NCBI RefSeq assembly: GCF_000234665.1
Contig: NC_018315.1
Location: 295,932-359,931 of the forward strand
Length of the DNA stretch: 64,000 bases
From: Leishmania mexicana MHOM/GT/2001/U1103
Lineage: Eukaryota > Euglenozoa > Kinetoplastea > Trypanosomatida > Trypanosomatidae
Direction of reading: 5' to 3'
Part shown: positions 20,977 to 30,800 of the stretch, one piece after another
Position numbering within the stretch: the stretch's first letter is position 1
Layout of the letters: every line of letters begins with the position of its first letter
Notes under the pieces: generated by a model
What the model saw: only the letters and a program-made list of their open reading frames with translations
Database searches by the model: none
Told to the model about the DNA's origin: nothing
Position numbers and translations under genes: made by a program

Positions 20977-22407
20977 ATGCTGTACACGGCCGCTTTCACC
21001 TGCACTCACGTGGCCGTCCACGTGCTGCTGTACGCCTTGCCGCGTTGGCTGTGGATCGTGTGTGTGCGGTGGCCACTGCTAGCTCTCTCGGCTCTACTCG
21101 GCGTCAGCCTCTTCACGCACGACCAAAGCGAAGAGCGGCAAGTGCGCATTTTCGGCCCGATGGGGAGCAGCGCATTGTCGCCGCGCGCCTGCATGCGGGA
21201 TCGCTTGGGGATCACAGAGGCTCAGCTGTCAAACCCTGTGCTGCACCGCGACAGAGCCTCAAGACCGCGGTACAACGGTCCGCTGTACAATGGCCACGTG
21301 CACACTATCCTTGGCGCGTTTCGGCCACCCCTCGACCTTCGCGCGCCGGAGCGCGAGATTGTGCCGTCCTACGATGGCAACCCCACTTGTCTTGACTGGT
21401 GGTTGCCAACAGACGCGGCGGCAGACGGTGGTGCTGCCGCCATGCGCGTTCGCGCGCTGGTCGTCATTCTGCCGGGTCTGACGGGGAGCTCGAAGGAGCT
21501 CTACGTGCGCAGCATGGCACGGCAGCTGCTGAAGGCGAACATGGCCACGTGTGTGCTGAACGCGCGCGGCGTGGCTGACACTCCCCTCGAGAGGCCGCAA
21601 ATCTTCAGCGCGCTCTTCACGAAAGACCTGCGCCACATCATGCAAACACACTTGACGCGTGAAAGGGTGCAGGAGCGTCTGCTGCACCGCACACCACCGC
21701 TGGAGAGCAACATTCATCATAAAGGCGCCGTACCGATCATCGGCGTCGCCTTCTCGCTTGGTGGGCTGATCTTGACCAACTACGTAAGCGAGCAGGGCGA
21801 GGCAGAGACGCCAAGCGGTTTCGACGCCGTCTACACGATCATCTCTCCACACAACGTGAGCGACGGTGCGGCGGCGCTGCGGATGCCGCTGGCCAAGCTG
21901 TTCTACGACTCCATCTTTTATAAAGCACTTCTCGCCTACTACAAGCGACACAAGAACGTAATGCAGAACTTACCTGGTATTAACAAGAAACTCTTGATGG
22001 ACGGCGACTCGCCGTTGGTGGAGCGGATACGCACCGTGCAGGAGTTTGACGAGTTCATCACGGGGCCGCACTTTGGCTTTCCTGGTGCGGAGGCGTACTA
22101 CGCCGCCGCCAACAACTTCTGCCGCCTTCACCACTCCCGCACGCCGCAAGTCTGTCTCGTAGCCGCCGACGACCCCGTCTGTGGCCCTCCACAACCCGCG
22201 TCACGCTGGCTGCACCTGATCGACCGGCACCGTGGTGGGCTCGTGTACGTGGAGATGCCCACAGGTGGGCATCTCGGGTTCCTCGGATGCCCGTGGAGCG
22301 AGTGGACGCAGACGCCGAACGAGATGGAGCGTTTTGTGCTACATTCACTCATTCACTTTATCGAATCTGCCGACACGACGGCTGGAGAAGCGAAGAGGAA
22401 CGCGTGA
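20977..22407 (+). CDS. Alpha/beta hydrolase, ABHD1/3-YheT type, first of a tandem pair
   Basis: A 476-residue protein. The open frame starts at a TTG (20962), so I use the ATG five codons later. Residues 1-45 are strongly hydrophobic and look like a signal anchor or membrane segments. The body has the YheT/ABHD1-3 layout: Y-N-G-x-x-H-T-I-L near residue 105, an oxyanion-type V-I-L-P-G-L-T-G-S, and the nucleophile elbow A-F-S-L-G-G with Ser260. Asp398/399 is the likely acid and G-G-H-L-G-F-L-G places the catalytic His at 432. The elbow has Ala where Gly is usual (A-x-S-x-G); its neighbour has Gly. Family members are lipid-directed esterases, phospholipases or carboxylesterases; the substrate is unknown. 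It is followed by a CA tract and a SIDER-like repeat, then by its paralogue. Confidence 0.88.
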   Translation: MLYTAAFTCTHVAVHVLLYALPRWLWIVCVRWPLLALSALLGVSLFTHDQSEERQVRIFGPMGSSALSPRACMRDRLGITEAQLSNPVLHRDRASRPRYNGPLYNGHVHTILGAFRPPLDLRAPEREIVPSYDGNPTCLDWWLPTDAAADGGAAAMRVRALVVILPGLTGSSKELYVRSMARQLLKANMATCVLNARGVADTPLERPQIFSALFTKDLRHIMQTHLTRERVQERLLHRTPPLESNIHHKGAVPIIGVAFSLGGLILTNYVSEQGEAETPSGFDAVYTIISPHNVSDGAAALRMPLAKLFYDSIFYKALLAYYKRHKNVMQNLPGINKKLLMDGDSPLVERIRTVQEFDEFITGPHFGFPGAEAYYAAANNFCRLHHSRTPQVCLVAADDPVCGPPQPASRWLHLIDRHRGGLVYVEMPTGGHLGFLGCPWSEWTQTPNEMERFVLHSLIHFIESADTTAGEAKRNA

Positions 22408-22426
22408 GAGGCGATTTCGAAACCAC

Positions 22427-22427
<1 letters not shown>

Positions 22428-22465
<38 letters not shown>
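22428..22465. repeat. (CA)n microsatellite just after the first hydrolase gene
   Basis: About 19 CA units starting some 20 bases after the stop codon, so they lie in the 3' untranslated region. Confidence 0.9.
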
Positions 22466-22468
<3 letters not shown>

Positions 22469-23496
22469 TATTTATTTATGCGCAGGATGGCCTCTAGCGG
22501 GGTTTTTGGTGGGCCGCTGCGATGATGGTGCTCTGGCAAGATCATGACGGGAGGAGTTGGGTGTGAGGATGGAGAGGGCATGACCGCAGAGAGTGTATGG
22601 AGCCGACGATAGAGAGACGGAGCTTTGTCGCTGCATACCCAAGGTAGGCGTCTGCGTCGACGCTTGTGCCAAGCATTCTGCGGCCTTTCCATCCCCTGTG
22701 TGATTTTTTCTTGGGTGCTCTCTCGCTTTCTAATTAGAGACCCGCACGCCATTACCGCCTTCTCCTTTTCACTCCGCCTCTCTCCCTGTGTCTGTGCTTG
22801 CACGTGTCTGGGTCTCCCTCTCAGGCGCTGCCAACCTCGCTTTTCATTTGTCCGTGACTGCCATATCTACCTTTTCCTTGATAATAATGTACTGGTGCCG
22901 GTGATAGCGCTTTTTTGTTGTTTGAATAGCTCTACCTCTGCGTGTCTGGCTTTGCGCGTGTGAGGGCTGTGCTGACATTAGCTGGTCGCCGTGCGGGAGA
23001 GAGGGGGGAGGGGTGATGGTCCGGTTGATCGAGGTGAAGCGCAACGCAATATGCGATCTCGAATGACTGATCAGCCCCCCTTCCCCCAGCGCTGTTCGCG
23101 TCACACCTCCAGACATATCTCAAAAAAAAAACAAAACACAATGCACGCGGCTCACCAGCGCCACCTACATGCGCACCCTTCGTCCGTCTCTCCGCTGCAT
23201 CTTGCCTGGCACGCCTGTTCCTGTGACATCGTATATCGTTAAAGAAACCTTTTTTTTCCGATACGCGCCTCTCGCTCATTTTTTTTTTTTTTTCGCACCT
23301 GGGGTGCTCTCCGCCACCGTCGCCCTCCGACGGTGCTTGCATGCGGATGCGAAGAGGCGATGCGCGGACCATTTTTTTTTTATCTTTGGGAGGCCTTGTC
23401 GCCGTCCCTGATAACAGTATGGAGGGTGAGGGGGAGGGGGGGGCACAACACCCCTCCAAGCGTGGCATCTCACAGTCCAGTGCGCCCTCAATCTGT

Positions 23497-23860
23497 TTGT
23501 GGGGATGCCAGGGACAGCCGCACTTCTATCCCTGCCAACAGTGATCGACCTCTCGTGGTGACAGGTTTAGGTCTTGGATAGTGCTGCGTCGGAGAGATCT
23601 GCGACCGTGCACATGGTTTTACCATCTATATGATGGGCGGTGTCTCTGTGCGACTCGAGCGTATCCCACCGGGTATGATGGGGGAGCTGCTGCGGGGCGA
23701 GTGGTGGACGGTGTTCGAGGCGGGGGCGGTACTCGGATGACTGAGCTAGCATATTGCTGCAACGCGCGTGTCTAGGGCTGCCATCGCACGACGCGATGGA
23801 GGCGTGTGACCGGCCAGGGGAGGCTAAGGGGAGTTTGTGTTCATGTTGAATGGCAGAGAA
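23497..23860 (+). mobile_element. SIDER-like degenerate retroposon, copy 1
   Basis: This stretch shares ordered blocks of identity, on the same strand, with 48954-49372. atatgatgggcgg occurs at 23628-23640 and 49086-49098, followed by near-identical gactcgagcg/ggctcgagcg and atcccacc. cgcgcgtgtctagggctgcc occurs at 23763-23782 and 49264-49283. atggcagagaa occurs at 23850-23860 and 49362-49372. Twenty of 23 bases match at 23581-23603 against 49039-49061. Size, degeneracy, absence of coding capacity and location in a putative 3' untranslated region fit the SIDER family of Leishmania, extinct short retroposons some of which destabilise mRNAs. The boundaries are approximate and the subfamily is not determined. 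Confidence 0.65.
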
Positions 23861-25015
23861 ACGGGGGCGCTCGAACGCAAGGCGGTGGAGACGCCGTGAA
23901 AGGTGGATGTCTACATCAGCATCAGCAGACATGGTGCGCATACCATGCTCGCCAGTGATGATAGTGACTCTTCCGCAGGTACGTCAGATGGCCTCTCATG
24001 CAGAGGCCCTGTAAGAACCTGTCATGGTGCTTTTCCATGGCGTGTGCGCGTATCATTGACCCACCGTATTCCCCTATCTTCCTTGCCGTGCGAATCCGGT
24101 ACGCGCGTGCTGCTGTTGCTGTGTTCACCGTAGCCCCAAGAAACGCATCGCTTGCACATCATTTTTGCCCCCCCCCCCCCCACCCCCTAAGATGACTCCT
24201 CTCGTTGTCCTCGACATGCGAACAACGAGTGGAACTGCCTCACGGCGCACGTACGTGCGCGGCGTAGAAAGTTGTGCATTGCAAAGAAAGGGGAAGGGCG
24301 GGTCCGCCTTCCTCCCTCCAGACCGGTCTCCTCCAGAGGTGCCGGAGGCATACTGAGAGAGAGTGAGTGAGTGAGTGAGAGGGAGTGCCGGAGGTCTTGC
24401 CAAGACAGACGCCGCGGATGTCCTCCGTGACGGAGCACCGGCAACGGCATCTTCGTACGTAAGAAAAACAAACGAGCTTGTCGCGTCACTGTTCCAATGC
24501 GCCATTTCCCTACCCTCTCCGGTAGACATCGGCGATGCGTCTGCCCGGTCACCACTACCCTTCCCCTCCTTCCCCTCGTTCTCTCTCTTGGCCTCTACCT
24601 TGCCCTTTCTGCTACCGCCATGCCCCCACTCGCGAGTAGGAGGCAGCCAGCTGTGCACGCGCAGCGTTGCCGGAAACTGAAAGAGAAAAGCAAGCGCACA
24701 CGGGTCCATTGCTGAACAACTCTCCTTTGCACCCCTGCACACGCACACGCACACGCACACGCACTCACATCCCATCACTTGTATTTATTCACGCGCTTTT
24801 TTTTCTTGTGTCGCTTGTGTGGGCGTGAGCGCGCCGTCTTCAGAGAGCGAGGTGGCCCGCGTCTAAGCGCTGCGACACAGTGAACGCAACGGAGGGCGAC
24901 ATCCGAGTCTGCGGAGGGAGGGAGAGGGGAGGCAGTCGTGCTCGCGGCGCAGGACGCTGGCGCGCCCTCTTTTTTCATTGTTTCTACGCCGCTCTGTTCG
25001 TCCTCGATTCACCAT

Positions 25016-26434
25016 ATGCGCTTCACAGACCGCCTCTCCTTCGCCGTGAAGCATGTGGTTGTGCACGTGTTTTTCTACTGGCTTCCACGCCTTGTGTTCG
25101 GCGCGCTGTCGCGCTGGCCGCGGTGGCTAATGAGTCGGCTCACGCATGGGAAGCTCGTAGCCGAACCCCCGGCCGAGCGGGAGGTCACCCTTATCGCTAA
25201 CGAGAAGGACCCTTACCGGCTGCGGGGGCGATTCGGGCTGCCGCTGACGGGTCAGCCGCCGCTTCGCTATCACGCTCCGCTCTACAATGGACACATTCAT
25301 ACCATCCTAGCGGCCATGCGCAGCGGCCCGCATGTACCATATGAGCGCGAGCTGGTCGAGAGCTACGAGGGGCAGCATGTCAACATGGACTACCTCTATC
25401 CGCCGCCGTCCTCCAACCTGACGTCGTCCACCCTGGCAACGGTGGCGACTTCTCCGTTTGCCGGGGCTGCTGGTTCTGCTAAGGGCCGCGCGCCACAGGC
25501 CAAGGGTCTCATGCTCATTGTGCCGGGGCTGCTGAATGCTTCGACGACGAACTACGTACGCCACTTTGCCGTCAAGTCCGTGGAGGCCGGCTTCGCTGTG
25601 TGCGTGCTCAACAGCCGAGGCATGGGAACAACGCCGCTGGAGGTGCCGCGCCTCTTCAGTGCCACTTTCACCGAGGACATTCGGTACTGCCTGCATCACT
25701 ACCTGCAGCAGAAGCAAGTCCAGGAGCGCCTCGGCACCCCACAGCCGGTCCCCCTCATCGCGGTTGGCTTCTCTCTCGGTGGCGTGATGCTTATCAAGTA
25801 TCTCGGCGAGCAGGGTATGGCAGCAGCAGAAAAAGAATTGCGGTTGAACCTGCCGCCGAAAAGCGCGGCGCCGGACACCCCTGTGTCTGCCCTCGTGACA
25901 GTGACGTCCCCGTACGACCTGATCGAAGCGGACCGCATGTCGGCGACGCTGCTGTACCGATGCCTCTACCAGAAGCCGTTTGTCGTGGGCCTGCGAAAGT
26001 ACGCAAAACACAACCGCGAAATGCTAGCGAAGCTGCCGAACGTGGACTCAACGCTGCTTTTCGAGGGCCCCAACCCGGTAGTCGACCGCCTCACCTCCAT
26101 CCGCGACTTTGACAAATACATCAACGCCAGCCACAACGGCTTCAACAGCCCGCAGGAGTACTACGCTGCGGCGCAGCCACTTCTGTGGCTGCCGCGCTGC
26201 CGTACGCCGATACTCTGCATTGGGAATCGCGATGACGTCGTGTCTGGTAGCTTCGTGCCCGATGCGTCGTGGCGCGCGCTCGTCAGCGAAAACCCGTACG
26301 CCGTGTACGTGTGCTACCCTGTTGGCGGTCATCTCGGCTTCCTCGGCACCCCGGCGGCGGAGTGGCGCGGTGATGCGTCCGAGGCGGAGCACCTTGTGCT
26401 GCGCGCAGCCACGAAATTTTGTGAGACGACGTAG
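25016..26434 (+). CDS. Alpha/beta hydrolase, ABHD1/3-YheT type, second of a tandem pair
   Basis: A 472-residue paralogue of the gene ending at 22407. The open frame begins at a GTG (24938); the first ATG, 26 codons in, matches the length of the paralogue and is chosen. An N-terminal hydrophobic stretch (residues 8-35) suggests membrane association. Shared landmarks are Y-N-G-H-I-H-T-I-L, the canonical elbow G-F-S-L-G-G with Ser253, R-D-D with Asp406/407, and G-G-H-L-G-F-L-G with His439. An Ala/Ser-rich insert near residues 135-160 distinguishes it. Family members hydrolyse ester bonds in lipids; the substrate cannot be read from sequence. Tandem duplication is the obvious origin. The intact elbow and triad make it the better candidate of the two for an active enzyme. 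Confidence 0.9.
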   Translation: MRFTDRLSFAVKHVVVHVFFYWLPRLVFGALSRWPRWLMSRLTHGKLVAEPPAEREVTLIANEKDPYRLRGRFGLPLTGQPPLRYHAPLYNGHIHTILAAMRSGPHVPYERELVESYEGQHVNMDYLYPPPSSNLTSSTLATVATSPFAGAAGSAKGRAPQAKGLMLIVPGLLNASTTNYVRHFAVKSVEAGFAVCVLNSRGMGTTPLEVPRLFSATFTEDIRYCLHHYLQQKQVQERLGTPQPVPLIAVGFSLGGVMLIKYLGEQGMAAAEKELRLNLPPKSAAPDTPVSALVTVTSPYDLIEADRMSATLLYRCLYQKPFVVGLRKYAKHNREMLAKLPNVDSTLLFEGPNPVVDRLTSIRDFDKYINASHNGFNSPQEYYAAAQPLLWLPRCRTPILCIGNRDDVVSGSFVPDASWRALVSENPYAVYVCYPVGGHLGFLGTPAAEWRGDASEAEHLVLRAATKFCETT

Positions 26435-27844
26435 TCAAAGCCAAGCCACGGAAGTAGGGAAGCAAACAGTAACGAAAGCAGTGTCGCCAGCAACAGTGGC
26501 AGAAGGGGCACCAAGGACGCGCACCCTTGCGAATTTTCCTTTCCCACCTCCTCTACCTCCTTCAGTGTGTTGACCTCCCCATGCTCCGACAGCTCCGCTC
26601 TCGACGATAGATCGCGCTGTGGCGTGCTCTCAACCCCCCCCCCCAAAAGGACGCCTCGCAACTGTGGGTGGGAGGCTGAGAAAGTGTAACAAGGGAGAAG
26701 CGAGGATGCTTGGCGGTGTTTCGCATGCACATGCTGTGCCCGTCTTGCCCATCTGCATGTGCCTGTGCGCCGTGCGCGCTCCTCCTCGCACAAGTTCTGA
26801 TTCTTTGACGTCTCTCCCCCCGATCAGCCGTTCGCGTCTTTCCCCTCCTCTTCCGCCTTATCTTCTCTCGGCGTTGGGATGTCGCTGGCGACGCGCATCT
26901 TGTTGTTGCTGCGGATGACTTGGGTGTATACGTGTCGCCTTGGTGCGACGGTTAATGTTGCAAGGGGGGCGGCGGCGGCCTTGTTTCTTGCGGTTGTTAA
27001 TGCACGACCTTGTGCGCCCATATATATGTGTGCGACTTGTCTCGGCGAGAAGTGTCTGTGTGTGTGTGTCTGTCTGTGTCTTGCTTCTCCTCCCTCGCGC
27101 GGATTTTTATCCATTTCGCGAAGCCTTCTCATCCCACCCTCGCCTCGGGTGCGCGACAAGGGATGTGGACCGCAGCACTCTAGGCGACTCACGGAGGCTC
27201 ACAGGGGTCGGCAACGTGCACAGCACTGCACACACGCACACGCACACTCTCTGTTCATCGTCTCCCTGCCTCCTCCAACTCTCTCGCGTCTCTTGCTTTC
27301 ATTGAGCCTTCAGATTCGGCACTTGGCTTCTGACTACGTCAGCACAGCTGCGCCACACGCACGCGGCGCTTACGTGAAGGGAAGGGCAGAGACCCTCCCC
27401 ACACACGCCCCTTGCTGAACTTAGCTTTCCAGCGTTCACACATAGAAGAGATACAAGTCAACTTCGCCCATACAGCGAGCCCTGCCGGTGTGGGGCGGAC
27501 GCACACGCCCCCCACACGGCGGCCCCCCAACCCCTTCAGAGAGCATATAGAGATTTTTCTTGTAAGCAGAAAGCTCCGACAGACTAAAGGTGCAACCTTC
27601 CCCCCCTTCCCTCCCCCATCCGCTCAGCCACCCACTCAGCCGTGTCTTGTGTTGTCCTCTTCACGACGCGCTTCTCCCTTCTCTCACGTAGTCTCGTCGT
27701 AGCATAGACTTACCGCCCCCGCACTGCGTTGCGTGGCTGCGAGGCCCTCCCTCTCTCCATTCTACGCGCTCACACGCAGTCACCGCCTCCTACAGAAATA
27801 CGTGCACTGCAGGGGGTGTCACCCTTTCGGCCGCGGGAAACACC
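26435..27844. other. Intergenic region, 1.4 kb
   Basis: No supportable gene. C-rich and GT-rich simple sequence; a 179-codon frame at 26879-27418 turns into Cys/Val/Leu repeats and is not credited. The right end carries pyrimidine tracts and AGs suitable for trans-splicing of the Pds5 message. Confidence 0.6.
27597..27627 (+). promoter_or_regulatory. Putative spliced-leader acceptor for the Pds5 gene
   Basis: A very pure pyrimidine tract (27597-27622) leads to AG at 27626-27627, with no ATG before the start at 27845. A closer alternative is AG 27778-27779 after the pyrimidine-rich stretch 27745-27770. Confidence 0.45.
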
Positions 27845-30800
27845 ATGCCCGCGGCATCCCGCTCGCCTGTCTCGAAGGCCACTGCTGCTGCAAAAGTAGT
27901 GGCAGCGGCGAAGGGAAGGAGAGCAGCGGCCGTGTCGTCACTGCCGCCATCACCTACACCCGCCAGCCTCTCTGTTGACGAGCTACGAGCCACCCCAGAC
28001 AGCCGTCTGCTCACCTATCTCATGAACACTTACGACTCGGTGCGCGGGCTTTCGTTGGCGGCGCCGTCAACGGCCCCGCGCCCGAGCAGCACTCCTTTCT
28101 CGGCCCCCTATATCGAGGAACTGCTCACGCCTCGGCTGCTCTCGAGCCCGATTCCTGACGTTTCGCAACTTGTGGGCTGTCTCTTATGCGATGCTGTACG
28201 CATACATCACGAGCAGCAACAGCAGCAGCACCGGCACCGACAGCGGCGATACAGCGGCGACAGCACCCTTACGTACGCCAGCTCCGGGAGCAGCGGTAGC
28301 ACCAACTACACGCAGCCGGTCGACGCTCTCGAGACAGCGGGAGCGGAGTCGCTGCCGTTTCCGCGGGAGCGCTGCGTTGACGTGCTGCAGTGCATCTGCA
28401 TGTGCTTTGCCAGGCTTCAGTCTTCTCCTGTGAACGCTTCACCGTCATCAGTGGCGCATCAGCGCCAGTCGCTGCAGCGACTGGCGTATCTGATTGAGCG
28501 TGCTGCCGCGGCGCACATCTTTCGCCACCTCCTGCCTCACTGCAGCCTGACGTCGGAAGAGACGCAGCAGGCGCTGCTGTGGGTATTCCAGGCTGTCCGT
28601 TGCGCCTCCTCTGCGGCGGCCGGCGAGCTGGGGAGCGGTACCCGCGGCGGCAGCAGCGGCACTCCGACGAGCACTGCCACCTGCGGCGAGATGGCGCAGG
28701 TGCTTCGCGATATCCTTTGCTGCACGAGCGTCGTGACACCGGCGCAGCTGGTGCCACTCCTGGAGGAGCTGATCGCAGCATCACCCACGCTAAGGCTAAT
28801 GTCTCTGTCTGCGTCATCGTCGTCTTCCCTCTCTGCTTGTGCTCCAAACGCGCGGCAGAGTCGGCACCTGCCAGCGCACTGCGGCAGCGGTGGCGTTCTC
28901 ATCACGAGCCGCCTGCTGCTGGAGCAGACGGATATGCTGCAACCGGCCATCGCGACGTGGGCCATGGGGGAGTTCGAAGAGGGGCTTGCCGAGATGCTTG
29001 CATCCAACGCGCTTCAGTCGGAGGACGAAGACCTAGAGGGCGAGGAAAGGTGCCGCGGCAGCGACACGGACGAGGACGAGCCGCACCAGCAGCGGCAGCA
29101 GCAGCCACGGGTGAGGACAGCAAAGGCGCCGCAGGAGGCGCCACTGACTCACAAGCGACGAGGCCTGCAGATCATGGCACACGTGCTCGAGGTGCTCGTA
29201 GCGCTGATAGAACTGCACGTCGACTTAGCAGAGCAGCTGCTTCCCGCTCTCGCGCTGCATCTTGAGCATACCTGCCCTGAGGTGCGCCTGCTGCTGCTGC
29301 GCGGCCTCAGCGCGGCCTTCGCTGCGAATGAGGCGGCGGTGCGGTCCTACAGAGCCACGTTCACGGGTCCTTTGCTGCATCGTTTTCTCGATGTCAAGCC
29401 CAACATTCGTATGGACGCTGTCCGCCTGTCCTCAATGCTGCTCCAGCGCTTCGGCGACTACGCGAGGCCCGGGGCCGGCCGTGATGACCGTCACGCGATC
29501 GACGTATCCGCCGATCCGTCTCGTACGCAGTCGCTGCAGCAGGACCTCTGGAAGGCGTTCCAGCCGTTCTGGGAGCGGCTGCTCACCGACCCGCATGTCC
29601 TTGTGCGCAGGCAGACCGTCGCCTCAGTGACCGAGGCGGCGCTGGCGTGTCCGCTGCTGCTACAGCCAACACCCCATCGAGAAGGCATCGACAACAGGGA
29701 TCTTCGCGGAGGACAGCAGGCAACAACCTCTCCCACGCGCAGCCCCTCCAACTTCCTCGCGCAGACGCTGGGCCTGCGCGCGCTTGATAAAAACCGCCGC
29801 GTCCGCTGCGCCGCGGTGGACGGGCTGACGCGGCTGTACAGCGAATACCGCCTCGTATGGATACCGAACGCGGTCCTGGATGCAGTGCGCATCGACGCCG
29901 GATCATCGTCCTCGACAGCGCCAGCGGGGTTGACAGCAGAGACGGTGGTCGAGGGTCTCTTGCCGGCCCCGCTCTCCTGCCTGTCGCCCACCTCAGTCAC
30001 GTGCGCCGCTGCGGCTACTCAGGCCACCCTGGCGCGGTGGTTGTCGCCGACGTCTCCAGCCCCGCTTCCGCTCACCAAAACGTCTGCCCTGCTCGATTTT
30101 GAAAGAAACGCCGTTGAGAAGCAGCAGCTGTCTCAGCAGCACCCGCCAGGCGGGGACGAGTTCGACGAGGGCGATGCGTTGCTCGGCTTCGGTGCGGCGG
30201 CCAGCTCGACAAAGGCTGTCGCTGGTGGTGGTGTGCTGAACACAAGGAGCATCCCCAGCACTGCATCGGCGGCGGTGTCGGCCTACGTGGATGCCCTCGT
30301 GCAGCTCTGCCAGCACGTCGACTCTGCCCACTTTGCGCAGCTCCTGCGCCTTTCCGAGAAGAAGCCGCAACTGCGCCTTGCCATCCGGCGTCTGTTCGAG
30401 TTTCACGCCGCGGTGAAGGAAAGCAACGGTGACGTCAAGTCCGCGGAGGGTCAGCAGCGCATCCGCTCGATCCATCGACTCCTCACCTTCCTCCAGGAGA
30501 CGACAGGGGCGAACAAGGGCGAGTGGGATGCACTCTTTCGCGCCAAGGACGAGACGGTGCGGCGTGCGCTGCTGCGCGCATGCGACGCGGCTCACACGGA
30601 CTGGGTGGAGGTGCGTGAGGGGCTTCTGCGCTCGCTGCACGGTCGTGTCGGCGCCGATGAGTTCGCCTTTGTCAAGCAGACACTGATGCCGCAGATGGTC
30701 TTTGCCGTGAAACCCGATCACCTTGCAGGACTGATGCAGCGGCTGCACCGCAGCATCTACACCAGCGCCCGCGACGAAGTCGTAGTGGATGGGGCCGGCG

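Larger units (their letters stand above)
22408..25015. other. Intergenic region between the two hydrolase paralogues
   Basis: 2.6 kb without a supportable gene. It begins with a (CA)n tract, holds a SIDER-like repeat at about 23497-23860, a short GAGT repeat at 24355-24385 and a CACACG repeat at 24738-24765. Most is probably the 3' untranslated region of the first hydrolase gene. Confidence 0.6.

Noticed and set aside
26879..27418. 179-codon frame starting with a plausible hydrophobic N-terminus
   Set aside because: After about 50 residues it becomes Cys/Val/Leu repeats from TGTGTG DNA; it lies in the leader side of the Pds5 gene.
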